From assembly GCF_000143415.4 (NCBI RefSeq), contig NW_003314265.1:612944-676943 (forward strand): 64,000 bases of DNA, given 5' to 3'. The translations under genes and the position numbers were made by a program. The DNA is from Selaginella moellendorffii (taxonomy: Eukaryota > Streptophyta > Lycopodiopsida > Selaginellales > Selaginellaceae). Positions 1 to 12,038 of the stretch are shown here, piece after piece (position 1 is the first letter of the stretch; every line of letters begins with the position of its first letter). Under the pieces are notes generated by a model that was given only the letters and a program-made list of their open reading frames with translations, searched no databases and was not told where the DNA came from.

Positions 1-229
1 TTAGCGTAACGGGCTGATATGTTGGTGGTACCTTGGGGTGTCGATCATGGGATCGGACACGTGGAGCACTTGGACCAAGTGCTAAGGTTGAGTGGCATGG
101 ATGCCATTCTCGGGGCTAGCAAGCCCCAAGTCCTAAGTTGGACTTATGGAGGTTGTGAATGAGACTCCTCCAAGTGGTCAGAGGTGTGGTTAAGTGACTA
201 AAGTAGAATGGAAAAATTAGTCGCTTACA
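1..229 (+). repeat. 3' end of the 5' LTR of element A1
   Basis: This stretch matches 5736-5964 nearly base for base and ends in CGCTTACA, directly before the primer-binding site. The rest of the LTR lies before the window. Confidence 0.85.
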
Positions 230-232
230 ATT

Positions 233-246
233 TGGTATCGGAGCTG
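233..246 (+). other. Primer-binding site of element A1 (initiator tRNA-Met type)
   Basis: TGGTATCGGAGCTG lies three bases after the LTR end. It is one base off the classical plant initiator-Met primer site TGGTATCAGAGC. The same site is seen on the minus strand in copy A2 near 36890-36905. Confidence 0.8.
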
Positions 247-3200
247 TTCCTTAGTCCGACTTTTATTGGTGCTCAAGTATATCACCACTAGTGTTGGCAT
301 CAGAAGGTCCGAGGAGTGGGCCTATCCTTGAGGAGTAGCAAGTCGGGAAGACATGGCTCTCCATTACGGTTCATGTGTGAACTTGTAGACGAGGTGGTGG
401 ATAGAAAAGGGCCAATAATGGAACGACTTTGGGATCTTGGGAACAGTGCAAGGTTTTCCTCATTGAGTTGAGGATGTGATCCGGATGAGCATTTGTCTCA
501 GCAAATTGGCTAAGGTTGTTGTGGTAAACAACTAAAGTTGGGATCACGGGAAAAATAGAGACTCCAAAACAATAAAGGAGTCACAAGATTATCCTCATAT
601 AGTTGAGGTTGGTGCTCATGAATGTGAGACCAGAGGTAATGACCGTGGGAGGTCAAATACGGAAGAGGACTCAAGTCCTTGAAATGGTAGCCGGGGCTAC
701 CTTTAATAAATGCTGGAACAACCCAAGGAGTTGGGGGGTGTATTTAGAGATGAGTGGTATTCTCATCGCATGGACAAGTAGTCTTAAGGGGCAAAAGTTG
801 CCCCCAGAGAACAAAATCAAGTGTCGGAGTAACACTTGTGAAAATAGTCCTTTTGAGTAGGACAGGAATGCCAGAAGTGTATTCCAGTGAGCTAGTGCCT
901 CACAAGTAGGACCTTAAGGGTCTGTGGATTAACCAAGTCCAAAACTGCTGATGACTCAAGTAGAGTCAAGGGATGGCCCTAAAATGACTGATGGAAGCAT
1001 TTGGACTGAGGTGTGTTGTACCCCACAAAGGATGGGGGGGGGATCATAGGATCCAAGGATGAGAACAGAGGGTATCTCATCGATGGCAAAATGTGCCATG
1101 CTAAAGTTATGGGAAAGGTGTTCTCAGAAGAAAACAACTTTGACACAAAGTTGTGTGTGATCTCTATAGTGCAGTGCTAACGGATGGTTGGCATGAGAAA
1201 GAGCGGTGTTTGTCTTGGCAAAGACATAAACACGAAGGGGAAGTGTCATAGAGGTAGGCTTGTGGAGCCGATGGTGTGGAGACACCAAATGTGCCAAGGT
1301 GTGATACCTTGAGGCTATGTTGGTGGGTTCATGAGAACCCCTTGCCAAAGGAATCCCAATGGAAATGGGAATGGCATAACCTAAGCTGCAGAGCATGCAG
1401 TTGGAGTGTGGTGACCCAGATAATGATGGAGGTGTGAAAGCACCAAACAATGAGTTGTAGGACTTGACAACTATGAGGCAACTAAGCAAGAGGTGCAAAA
1501 TAACTAGTTGAACGGGTAGAAGGTAGCTACCTAAGACTTCTTAATAGCATAGGGAAGTCGGATACACCCTTACGGGGGATAAGTTGCTTGTGTTGCGATA
1601 TAGTAAGTCAATGTCATAAAAGGAAATACTCATTGTCAAGAAAGCCATCATTGGGACACTCGAACACTCTAGAACACCAGAAGGTGGTGTTTGATGTCGC
1701 GAGGGCAATGGATAAAGCCCAAGGGGCTAAGTCCCTAGCGAATGATGGATAGAAGGTGCTATCCAAATGTCCAAGGTTGCGGAGACAGGAGAGGACTGTC
1801 TACCCGAGTTGGACAAAGCCAAGAATGGAATTTTGGCAAGGCTAGTGATGGGCATGTAAAGGCCCATAAGCAACAATGTAATCCCAGTGTGTGGGATTAT
1901 AAGGTGAGCATACCCGGATTGAGGAACCACTCCTTGGGCTATTGGGTAGGTTCATCCCTAAGAATACTTGCTAAGGCATGATAGAAAGTGCAAAAGCTAT
2001 CCTCCTGGTCTGGAGGAGAATAACCAAAGGAAACATATGGGGCCAAAAGGCAAGTAGTATTGGGATGGAACTGAACCATAGAAATCGAAGGGCATAACCA
2101 AGGTTGGTTATGCCAGCTGGGAGTGGAGAATCAAGTGGGGGCTCGAGGGTGTTGCCGCTAGCAACCGTGATGCCATGGAGAGTCTAAAATATGGAATTGT
2201 CCATGTTAGACTATGTGGCATTTGGAAGGCTTGCAAAAAGGGAGGCCTTAGCAAGCTGAGGGACAGAGTTCCTTCAAGGTTCCCAAAGACGATTCTAGGT
2301 AGCTTAGTACCTAGAAAGGCCAAGTGTAAATGGTTCATGGAACGCGCGAAATCAGAGTGGCGCAGCAGAAGCGTGGTCTTGAAGCTTGCCATGAGGCAAG
2401 GCTATCAAGGTTAGGGAAGTAGTTCCCGAGTGTTCAAAGAGAGGGCTTTGAACGAAAGTCGATGGTCAAGGACTTTCACGCTTATGCAGGAACCATGTTA
2501 CAATGGTCGGAGGACTTGCCAAGTGAGATTGGCACGTCGGGGGAACAAAGACCCTAGTTGAAGGTGATAACTTCAAAAAGGGTGGGCCATGGGGCCGAGC
2601 ATGGAGGAGTCCATGCATGATCACAGACATGTCAAGTGAGAGGACTTGGCAGTGTGGAGGAACTAGGTTCCTAAGCTGTGATCTGTAGCGCGCTTTAAAA
2701 ATAGGTTGGTGCACCGGCGTGGGGAGTCACGCCAGGCATCTTGTGTGATGCCGTCCGTAGATGCATATACGGAGGTTGGGTTCGAGTCCCGACCCTCTAG
2801 TGCTTGGGTTCGAGTCCCAAATCACTAGGGCGTGGTGATGGTTTGGAATATGAGGACACTCATATTTCGGTGGTCATGGACTCTCAGTGGGGAGACTGGT
2901 TTGGGCACACCGCCAAGCGAGGGATGCCTCGGAGTCGTGATGCACGGTTAGATTGCTTAGTGTGAAAGCTCGGCATATCTAACTTGAACGCTTTGGTGCG
3001 AGTGGCACCAAGGACGTGGTGAGTGAGATGGGGACACCTAATCTCAGTTGCTATGGACCCTTGGCCGGAAGGGCTGGCTTGGGCGCACCGCCAAGTGTGG
3101 GGGATGCCCCCGGGGTCGTAGTTAACAAATTAAAGGTCTGGAAGACCTAGTACCTATTGGCAAACCTGTTAAGGTGCCAAGGTGAGATCACTAGGTGATC

Positions 3201-4385
3201 TTGTGGCTAAATAAGGACAAGGTCCTTGTTTGGGTTAAGGAATAAGGTTCCTAGTTCAAAGTGTTGATTTGAACTATTGATGATGGTGTGGCTTGGTCAA
3301 GGTGACCAAGTGGGAAAAGCACCTTAGGGAAATGAGCTATGTCATTGCGATGGCATACTGTGTCCAAGGAAAGTAGTTTCTAAAGAGACTCATGGGAGGG
3401 TCACAAAGTTGGGCCGTGGATAGAGCCCACAGCAGAAGATGCTAAAGAGACTTACTAGGGGCGAACACCCTAGTCTTGGCAAAGCAGAGCCTTTGCTATG
3501 GAATCACAAGAATACCTCAAGGAGGGAGGTAGAGATTCGATGTTGCTTGGTGCAACAATCAACGGATAGGAGCAAAAGATGAGTGGCCAAGATAGGGCCG
3601 TGGAATCCCTTGGAAGGAATCCAAGTGACAAAGTTATGCGGGGAACACTAATGTGTTGGACGCTAACAAATTCCGGAAAAGGAAGTGTGTTTCCAAGGAT
3701 GAATTCCGAATTGCTCTGATTTGGCGAAAGTGGAAGCTCCAAGGGAGGGAGCGGTAAGGTAGCCAAATGATAGGGCCATGGACAGCCCTAGCACAAAGTA
3801 TGATAAATGGAACTTAGTGCCCAAGGTGGCATGAAATAGAAGAGAGGATGATGGTGCCCTCAAGTAATGAGCTTCCTAAGATGGGGAAGTGGAGTTGCAC
3901 AATCTGTGCAATGCAAGGTGTTGGAGACACCTAGGAAATTGACTTCCAAAAGTCAAAAGAGTAAAAGTTCCAAGGTGCAAATCAATAGATGGAAATTGAG
4001 ACTACTCGAGAAGGAGTAGCGGGATTGACTTAGAGAAGGGTCTCTAAGAAGTTTAGCGAGAACTAAACCAATAAAAAGAGAGAACCACTATATGTGGTCC
4101 AATCAGTCTCTAAGTTGGAGAGACTACCCTCCTTAGAGGATAGGCAAGGCATGGTGAGCCTTTGGTGTCAAACCATTGAGGCATATGCAAAAGGCATGGT
4201 GAGCCTTCAATGTCAAACCATTGACGAATATGGAGAAGGCATGGTGAGCCTTCAATGTCAAACCATTGACAAATATTGGCTAGGTGCCAAGGATGGAAAT
4301 GGTAACACATGCAAGTGTTACTTTAAAAAAAAAAATGGTTTACCGTTCGATGAGGACATCGAACTTCGTCTATGGGTGGTGGAGT

Positions 4386-5964
4386 TGTGAGACACAAAAT
4401 CCCTAGGCCCCAAAGTGGAGCCGGAAAGGGTGCCACGTGGTAGTGGCTGAAGCGAGAGCCAAACGAGCGTAACACGTTTGGACCAAAAGCTCCGACTTGA
4501 AAAGTCAAGAGCGGGAGTGGAACTCCCAACGAAGTGTTCGAGGAACGAGCACGAAGCGAGCAAAAAGCGAGGCTCCAAAAAGGGACCCAAAAGGACCAAC
4601 ACATGACACGTGGAAGTGTCTGAGATGGACTCGAGTTGGAGTCCGAGGTGGACCCGAGATGGACCCGAGATGGAGTCCGAGATGGAGTCCGGGGTGAACC
4701 TGAGATGGACCCGAAATGGAGTCCGAGATGGAATCCGAGATGGACCCGAGATGGAGTCCGAGATGGACCCGAAATGGAGTCCGAGATGGACCCGAGATGG
4801 ATCCCGAGATGGAGTCCGAGATGGACCCGAGATGGAGTCCGAGATGGAGTCTGAAGTCGAGACCGAGACCGGGACCGAGAACGAGACCGAGGCCGAGGCC
4901 GAGACAGAGCCCGAGCCCGAGTCCGAGTCCGAGTCCGAGTCCGAGTCCGAGTCCGAGTCTGAGTCTGAGAGGGTGAAAGCCCAAAGCGTTCGTCTCCCAG
5001 ACCCTGGGGGGTTTGGTGAGCTCCAAAAGTATAGTAGGGGGAGGACTGCAGTGGAGCCAGTTTGGCCAGGAAAGGCCAGTTTGGCCCAGGAAGGCCGGAC
5101 CCAGTGTTGGGTGATGAGCTGCCCACTGGGAAGTCCAAGACTAGAGTGAACACAGACCGACAAGCGGGGTAGCTTGGTGAAGTGTTCAAGAGCCGGCTCT
5201 AGTTCCCCCGGGAGATCGACTGGCCGATGCTCCCAGTCCAAGTGTGGGTGGCACTACCTACTTGGATACCAGGCGTGGCTCAACGGAACCTCGCTCTAAG
5301 CCCATGGCTAGAGCACCTAAAGGCGAAAGGTGGGGAGAGTACCCAGGTAGCTCGCGTAAGGCCACGGTGTTCCGAAATGGTGTCCCAAAGTCCCAGACTG
5401 TGGAAAGGAAGAGGGGTAGCCCTCTGGTGGGGTGACCAAGGACACAGTCACACAGTGAGGAAGTCCTCGAGGATAGTGGGACTTAGTGGTAGGGCCGGTG
5501 GGCCTTGATCCAGTGGCAGTGTTGGCGAACACAGCCAAGGACAGAAAGGGACTTGGTGGGGACCGGAACCGAGATATTGGGGAAGGCTATTCCCCATGTC
5601 TGTAGGCATCCTAAGGATGTTAAGGAGTGGATCTGGGATGATCCCTCATGGACGGATGACCCAGTCTTTGAGAGACGGGATTGGAATGCAGGTGGTGTTG
5701 GACCACCAGTGTGACCAAGGTAATTGGGCATGGCCTTAGCGTAACGGGCCGATACGTTGGTGGTACCTTGGGGTGTCGATCATGGGATCGGACACATGGA
5801 GCACTTGGACCAAGTGCTAAGGTTGAGTGGCATGGATGCCATTCTCGGGGCTAGCAAGCCCCAAGTCCTAAGTTGGACTTATGGAGGTTGTGAATGAGAC
5901 TCCTCCAAGTGGTCAGAGGTGTGGTTAAGTGACTTAAGTAGAATGGAAAAATTAGTCGCTTACA
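4386..5964 (+). repeat. 3' LTR of element A1 (1579 bp)
   Basis: It begins TGTGAGACACAAAATCCC and ends TCGCTTACA. A purine/GT-rich stretch (ATGGGTGGTGGAG) just before 4386 is a plausible polypurine tract. Related LTRs lie at 5965-6872 (minus, partial), 22761-24161 (plus), 31093-32885 (minus) and 36908-38656 (minus). All carry an internal tandem-repeat zone that can create long false reading frames. Confidence 0.85.
4620..4975 (+). repeat. Tandem-repeat zone inside the family-A LTR
   Basis: Two nested repeats occur. First, irregular GAGATGGACCC and GAGATGGAGTCC units run over about 4625-4860. Then GAGACCGAG and GAGTCCGAG hexamer-like units run over about 4860-4970. Translated, they give Ser-Asp, Glu-Ser or Arg-Pro runs in the six frames, so the long open frames at 4318-5241 and 4610-5149 are artefacts of 3n/6n periodicity. 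Equivalent zones exist in every family-A LTR of the window. Confidence 0.85.
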
Positions 5965-6872
5965 CCTAACCACTAAGTCCCATGGTCCTCTGGGACTTCC
6001 TTACCACACGACTGTATCCTTGGTCACTACGCCAGAGGATTACTCCTCTTCCTTTCCACAGTTTAGGCTTTTGGGACAACATTTCGGAACAGCATAGCCC
6101 TATGTAAGCTTCATGGGTACTCTCCCCACCTTCCACCTTTGGGTGCTCTAGCCATGGGCTTAGAGCGAGGTTTGGTTGAGCCACGCCAAGTATCCAAGTA
6201 GGTAGTGCCACTCACACTTGGATTGGGAGCATCGACCATTCGATCGCCCAGGGGAACTAAAGCCGACTCTTGAACACTTCACCAAGCTACGCTGCTTGTC
6301 AGTCCATATTCACTCTAATCTTGGACTTTCCAGTGGTCAGCTCATCACCCAACACTGGGTATGGCCTTCCTGGGCCAAACTGGCTCCATTGGGCTCCAAC
6401 CCCCACACTCTCCCTACTATACTTTTGGAACCCCCTGCTACCCCCCCCCCCGCTCCCCCCTCCTGGGGGACGATTGCTTTGGGCTTTCACCTAACAGTCT
6501 GTATTAGTATTCGGACTCGAACTCGAACTCTTTCTTAGTCTTGGTTTCGGACTCGGACTCGGTCTCAGTCTCGGTCTTGGTCTCGGTCTCGATTCTATCT
6601 CGGACTCCATCTCGGGTCCATCTCAGACTCCATCTCGGACTCTATCTCGGGTCCATCTCGGGTCCACTTGTGTCCCTTTTCTAGAGACTCACTTATCGCT
6701 TGCTTCGTGCTTGTTCCTTGAGCACTTCGTTGGGAGTTCCACTCCCACTCTCGACCTTTCAAGTCGGAGCTTTTGGTCCAAACATGTTACGTTCGTTTGG
6801 CTTTTGCTTAGGCCACTACCACGTGGTACCCTTTTGGCTCCACTTTGGAGCCTAGGGATTTTGTATCTCACA
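5965..6872 (-). mobile_element. Family-A LTR fragment, opposite orientation, split by A1
   Basis: Reading the minus strand, this matches the first part of the family-A LTR (compare 31571-32885) and starts at 6872 with TGTGAG. It breaks off at 5964/5965, where A1 inserted; the other half must lie before the window. Its outer edge abuts gypsy gag sequence at 6873 with no family-A internal sequence, so this was probably a solo LTR or the end of an element inserted in the gypsy gag. The hexamer repeat zone (about 6510-6670) is shorter than in A2. Confidence 0.75.
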
Positions 6873-7470
6873 ACGGCATTGCAGTGGTACAATGGTTTGA
6901 ACACAGGCACTCGTAGGGATTGGAGTGTTCTTCTAGACATCTTCAAACCCACATTCAGACATGCTAATGATTGTGATAATGCTTTCCAACAATTGTATCA
7001 TCTTTGTCAAGGGCCATCTGAGTCAGTGATGCAATTTGGCGTTCATTTCCGAAGCCTCTTACTTCGTGCAGAGTTAAATATGTCGGAGCAGATCAAACTA
7101 GGAATGTTGTGGCCAGCACTTCATTAAAATCTTGTTGAACTTATACATGCACTTACTCCCGCCACCCTTGATGATGCTCTTCGCTTGGCATAATGTTATG
7201 AGACATTGTCTCTTCCACTTTTCACTGCATGTCCTTCAGCTCCACTTCCTGTGGGTGATGGCTTATTCCAATGGAGGTTGATGCTACTGCTACTTGAGTC
7301 CAAGGATAAGGGTGAGGCCGTGGTTGTGGCCGTGATGTTCATTGTTGGACGTGTGATGAAGTTGGTCATATTTATCAGTATTGTTGGTGTTTTCCAGATT
7401 GGCAGCCGCCATTTCTTGGGTGGAGACCCTGGTGTCAACATGTCCTGTTGGTGCTAGGTCTGGACACTAA
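6873..7470 (+). pseudogene. gypsy gag fragment with zinc knuckle
   Basis: Frames between 6873 and 7200 encode a Retrotrans_gag-like segment (WYN tryptophan box, then FQQLYHLCQGPSESVMQFGV at about 6985-7050). The same segment is present in the other gypsy copies. Around 7335-7385 one frame reads CWTCDEVGHIYQYC, a CX2CX4HX4C zinc knuckle of nucleocapsid type. Several frameshifts separate the parts, so no functional Gag can be made. Confidence 0.75.
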
Positions 7471-8339
7471 AATGCATCTAGAAAACGAGGAGTCATGTAA
7501 GTAATGGAGGGACCTTGTGCGAATAAGTTAATGACCCTTGCATCTTTCTTTCAAGAGTATCATCAAGAAGTTCACTCGGCACTAATTCATCTAGTGTTTA
7601 CTTTCCAAGCTTATATTTATAATAAGTAGCCTTCTATTATTCTCTCTATGTTGGTTAATACAGATTCAAGTTTATCTTCTATTACTCAACCTGTTGCCAT
7701 ACGTTATTGTTTACACTTGCGTCGTGTAGTGGAGTTAGTTTTCATTCTTTATAGCAACAGCTGTACACATGCATGTGCAAGGGATGAGGCAGACCTATTT
7801 GTGTGTGTGGGCAATCTGCTCGGGTTGCAATTGTTACGGGTGGTGCCGAGTCAAGCTTTTGACCTTATTTTTAGTATAGATTAGGTGCAACACAATCACG
7901 CCAAATATGACTTTGAGGCTTCTTCCCCTTGTCTCATACTTCCTTATATTACATTCATTCCTCTCACTTCTGTACCTCTTTGTCCCTCTGCTTCCATTAC
8001 TTTTGTCCCTTGATTACTTCCTCCTATGTTTCTGTCTTGTTTTGCTCTTCCCTTTTTCGATCCCTCCAACAATCTTTGTGTTGTAGCAGTTGACTAGCTT
8101 ATGAAGGAGTATTCTGATCTAGCGCACAAAATGTATGATACATACACTTTGGAGAGATACTGGCTCGAACTCTCACCGTCTAGATCCCCAGATCGGCGCC
8201 TCACTGTCACGCTAGATATGATTAGCCAAACCACACCGTAGTGATTTTTTAATAGTCTATTGTCTGGGGCAAGGATTGCCACATGTCATCTGATTCCAAT
8301 TGGGGATGCTCATCCAATTAAGGTTCCTATTCATTGTCG

Positions 8340-9680
8340 GTCACCCAAAGAGATCAAGATTTAATGTGCAAACATCAAGGAGATGTTGGAGAAGGGTGTT
8401 ATTCGGAAGTCGCGGAGTTCTTGGGCATATGAACCTCATCTTGTGATAAAGCCTGATGAGAGTATTCATTTCTGTATCAACTCATTCGTTAGACGAAGTG
8501 ACAATCCCAGATGTGTACCCTCTTCCTCACATTGTTGATCTCTTGGTTCGTCTGGGGTGAAGTTGTTGGTTCACTAAGCTAGATTTTGCTTCTAGGTATT
8601 GACAAGTACCGATGGCCAAAAGAGATATTTCTAAGACTACTTTTCATACATTGTTTAGTTTGTATGAGTTCTTAGTGATGCAGTTTCATTTGAACAATGC
8701 TCCAGCAACTTTCTAGCAGATGATGGACAAGATTTTTTGTGATATGCCAAAAGTGACTACTGACTTCATTGATGATGTCTTGATCCATTCGGAGGGGACG
8801 TGGGAGGAGCACATGTTTATAAAGTGTTGGATCGGTTACGGGACGTTGGTTAAAGTTGAAGCGGTCAAAGTATGTGTTTGGGTCCAAGGACATGACTTGT
8901 CTTGGGTATCATATTTCTCGTGAGGGTTTGCAAATTGATCTTGATAAACTTGTGGCTGTTATAAAGTTCCTTATTTTAAAGTGTGTAAATGATGTGCAGC
9001 ACTTCTTGGGCAAGGTGCAGTGTCTCAGTCATTTTCTAGATCATTTTTTTTATGACACTACACTGTTGTGAGCATTGCTAAAGTCATCAGTGTCATCTTT
9101 CATTTGGTTTGTAGATTGTGAGTGGGCGTTTATAGACCTCAAAGAGCTATTAACGACTCCTCTAGTTTTGGTGTATCCTCACTATACTCGACCTTTTATT
9201 TTGCGTATGGATGCTTCTGATATTAATTTGGGAGGTGTGTTGATGCAAGAGAACCCAAGTGTGCCTGGTCAGCACCATCCTATTGCGTATATAAGCAGTA
9301 CATTACAACTAGCGAAGGTGAATTAATTCACGATAAATAAGGAGTGTTTAGCAGTAGTCTGGGGTTTTGAGAAACTTCATGCATGTCTACATAATTCTCA
9401 GACGTTACTTGAAGGTGATTATGTTGCTGTTACTTTATTATTGAAGCAAAAGAACTTGGTTGGTTGTATTGTTTAGTGGGCTTTGAAGCTTCGAATATAT
9501 GATTTTGATGTTGTTTATTGCCCAGGGAGTTCTATAGCCAATGCTGATGCCCTTTCTCGAACTCCTCTTCCTTCTCCACTCTCTTCTCATGTTTTTTACG
9601 ACCCTATTGTTCTAGCATTTGTGGATTTTCTAGACGAGGATTTTATGCCGTCGGCAGGTGCTATACTTAACGTTTAGTGT
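8340..9680 (+). pseudogene. gypsy reverse transcriptase and RNase H remnant
   Basis: The polymerase motif FIDDVLIHS is encoded near 8767-8793. The palm/thumb region follows (GYHISREGLQ near 8900), then the RNase H start (ILRMDASDINLGGVLMQE near 9200-9250) and the tether ending ADALSRTPLP near 9540-9570. These align by eye with the long pol frame of copy 4 (62388-63959). Stop codons and single-base shifts interrupt every domain, so this is a relic. Confidence 0.8.
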
Positions 9681-11040
9681 CCACAAGGTGCAAAGCAAGA
9701 CCTACCTTCTTTTGATGAAGTTTGCGAGGCTCAAAAGATTGAGCCATGGATTTGAAGGCTTTGAGATGGGTTTGAGAATGTTGCATCACTTGCTGATGAC
9801 TTGCCATTCCGACATTTATATTTTCAATATTGCCTTGAAGACGGCCTTCTTTATTTTGTGGGGACTGATCCTAATGATCATTTACGGCTAGTGGTGCCTT
9901 CAATCTTTATTCCACGGTTTCTTCATGCCTACCATGATTCTCCTATTCTAGGTGGGCATATAAGACATTGTCGTGTGACCGAAAAGTTGCACAGATCTTT
10001 CTATTAGCTAGAGATGCGATGCAATGTTATCTAGTATATGTGTAACTGTGTTTGGTGTTAAGCTCATAATACTCCCTCTTGTGCTACGGAAAGACGGTTG
10101 GAGTCAAGTGCAATTTCCCATCTATTTGAGTTGGTGGCATTTGATCTTATGGGACATTTTCTACGATTGAATGTTGGTAATAAGTATGTTATTATTGCTT
10201 CTGACTACTTGACTTGTTGGGTGGAAGTTAGTGCTCTTGCTAGTGCATCTGCAATTGCTGTTGGATACTTTCTTCTCAATTGAGTGGTGTTTCAGCATTC
10301 TTGTCCGAAGTGGATTCTTTCGGATAATGGTCTTGCATTTATGGCTGAGGCATTTTACGTTTTAACATCTTGGTTGAGGATACACCACACTTTTACGAGT
10401 GCTTATCATCCACAGTTAGACGGTTTGGTGGAATGGCTTGTTCGGACATTCAAAGGAATGATCACGAAGTACGTGAACTTTCAGCATTCAAATTGGGATG
10501 GTTATTTGCTATCTCTTCAGTATGCATATATCACAGAGGTGTAGAATTATGTTGATGCTTCACCATATAAACTTCTATATAGTCATGATCCAATATTACT
10601 AATAGAGTTAAGTTTACCTTTGCGATTACCATGAGCTGCCGATGGTAGGTCATGGGATCAGTATTTGACGAGCATTCTTCCACTTATCCGAGTAGAGTTT
10701 ATTGAACACTAGGCCGCATACAAGTGAGACAACAATAGCACTACAACTCCCATCATCGTTCACCTACGGAGTATAAAATGAATGACTTGGTGTTAGTCTG
10801 TTTTCCCCATTTTATAGTATGTGGTTTATCTAAAGGGTTTTTTATTCAGTGGAAAGAACTATATTGGGTGTTATGGACCACAAGCTTATAATGTTTGGCA
10901 TGACATCCAAAAAGCCAATACTCCAAAAATTATATATATGTAGCGGTTGAAATATTTTATACAAAGGGATTAGGAATAGTTATAGATCTACTAATGCCTC
11001 CTCTTAATGTTCTTCCAGATTTCAGCTCATCTACAAAAGA
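9680..11040 (+). pseudogene. gypsy integrase remnant
   Basis: The zinc-binding segment (GGHIRHCRVTEKLHRSFY, about 9952-10005) ends in NCVWC followed by an in-frame TAA at 10059-10061, a stop shared by two other copies. The catalytic core follows: FDLMGHF, then ILSDNGLAFMAEAF near 10313-10350 and SAYHPQ. A GPY/F-like C-terminus follows near 10855. No chromodomain is visible. Confidence 0.75.
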
Positions 11041-11066
11041 ACCCTAATAGTCTTCCATTGGGATAA

Positions 11067-11226
11067 TGTGAGTGTATAGCTATAATGCTGTATATTAATA
11101 TTAACATAGTGGGATTTTAGTAGTTATCAGATTAATTTTAATTTAGACCACTCATTTTTGTATATAAGCTAAGGTTTTTGGGCTAATTGATATGCATATT
11201 CCTTTTCCATATTCCATGCACTCACA
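11067..11226 (+). repeat. 3' LTR of gypsy copy 1 (160 bp)
   Basis: It is bounded by the inverted ends TGTGAG and CTCACA and contains TATATAAGCT (about 11161), the likely LTR TATA box. It is the reverse complement in outline of the LTR at 11262-11436, from which only 35 bp separate it. Confidence 0.85.
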
Positions 11227-11261
11227 AAACTTATTTTGCAAATTAAATTTCAATTACATTC

Positions 11262-11436
11262 TGTGAGTGCATGGAATATGGAAAGGGAATACAGAAATGT
11301 GCATATCAATTAGCCCAAAAACCCTAGCTTATATACAAGAGCAAGTGGTCTGGATTGAAACCAATCCGACAGCTACCAAAATCCCACTACGCTAATATTA
11401 GTATATGGCATCGTAGCTGTACACTTGGCCCTCACA
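11262..11436 (-). repeat. 3' LTR of gypsy copy 2 (175 bp)
   Basis: It has TGTGAG/CTCACA ends and the TATA-like TATATAAGCT on the minus strand. It also holds the palindrome CTAATATTAG, kept with small changes in all five full-length gypsy LTRs on the right-hand arm and this pair. Confidence 0.85.
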
Positions 11437-11468
11437 TCATCCCCTCCTCTCGGAATAATGGAAGGCCA

Positions 11469-11870
11469 TCAGGGTTCTCTTGTAGATGGGCCGGGATCTG
11501 GAGGAACGTCAAGAGGAGGCATCAGCGGATCTGTAGACGGTATTAACTGCTCCTGATCCCTTTGTATGAAGCGTTTCAACCGCTGCACATACACAATCTC
11601 CGGAGGATCAGCCTGCTGGACGTCATGCTGAACCTTATAAACTTGCAGTCCAACTTGCCGCAACACCCAATATAGTCCTTTCCACTGTGCAAGGAGCCCC
11701 TTAAATAAACCACGTACCGTAAGATGGGGAAAACAGACTAACACCAAATCATCCACTTTGTACTCTACAAGTGGACGATGATGGGAGTTGTAACGCCGTT
11801 GTTGTCCCACGTGTATACGGCCTAAGTGTTCGGCAGACTCTGCTCGGACAAATGGAAGAATGCTCGTCAA
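11469..11870 (-). pseudogene. Integrase C-terminal part of gypsy copy 2
   Basis: The 133-codon frame encodes the tail of the integrase: HLGRIHVGQQRRYNSHHRP, the LVLVCFPHLTVRGLFKG segment, and a GPY/F-like stretch (QWKGLYWVLRQVG) in which the usual GPY is GLY. It ends with an acidic/proline tail. It is separated from the upstream core by stops near 11890-12038. The same segment is present in copy 4 at 61360-61943. Confidence 0.75.
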
Positions 11871-12038
11871 ATATTGATCCCATAACCTAGCATCAGGAGC
11901 TCGTGGTAATCACGAAGGTAAACCCAGCTCCGTTGGTAATATTGGATCATGACCATATAGAAGTTTATATGGTGAAGCACCAACAGAATTCTGCACCCCT
12001 ATGACATAGGCATACCGAAGAGACGGCAAATAACCATC

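Larger units (their letters stand above)
1..5964 (+). mobile_element. Non-autonomous LTR retrotransposon, family A copy A1 (5' LTR cut by window edge)
   Basis: The last 229 bases of the 5' LTR, a primer-binding site, a 4.16-kb internal region and a complete 3' LTR (4386-5964, TGTGAGAC...GCTTACA) are visible. The internal region has no reading frame above about 125 codons on either strand and no gag, protease, reverse transcriptase or integrase motif I can recognise, so the element would need enzymes supplied in trans, like LARD elements. The second full copy (31093-38656) has an internal region of similar length (4.02 kb) that is equally empty, so the lack of coding looks like a family trait and not decay of this copy. 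The overlapping LTR ends (1-229 and 5736-5964) differ at about four positions by eye, so the insertion is fairly young. It sits inside an older family-A LTR of opposite orientation (5965-6872). Confidence 0.85.
6873..11226 (+). mobile_element. Ty3/gypsy retrotransposon copy 1 (decayed, 5' part outside the window)
   Basis: Remains of gag, zinc knuckle, protease region, reverse transcriptase, RNase H and integrase follow in the usual Ty3/gypsy order and end in a 160-bp 3' LTR (11067-11226). The frame is broken by many stops and frameshifts. Compared with copy 4 (61176-64000), the differences are dominated by C-to-T and G-to-A changes, as expected for old methylated DNA. The 5' part of gag and the 5' LTR are missing because a family-A LTR inserted in gag at 6872/6873. 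Confidence 0.85.

Noticed and set aside
4318-5241. Long frames with Ser-Asp, Glu-Ser or Arg-Pro runs (also 37707-38639, 31992-32261)
   Set aside because: They come from 6-bp tandem repeats in the family-A LTR, are open in several frames on both strands and differ between copies.
11393-11402. CTAATATTAG in gypsy LTRs as a geminivirus-type origin
   Set aside because: The virus motif is TAATATTAC in a stem-loop with associated Rep genes; here only a palindrome in an LTR is present.
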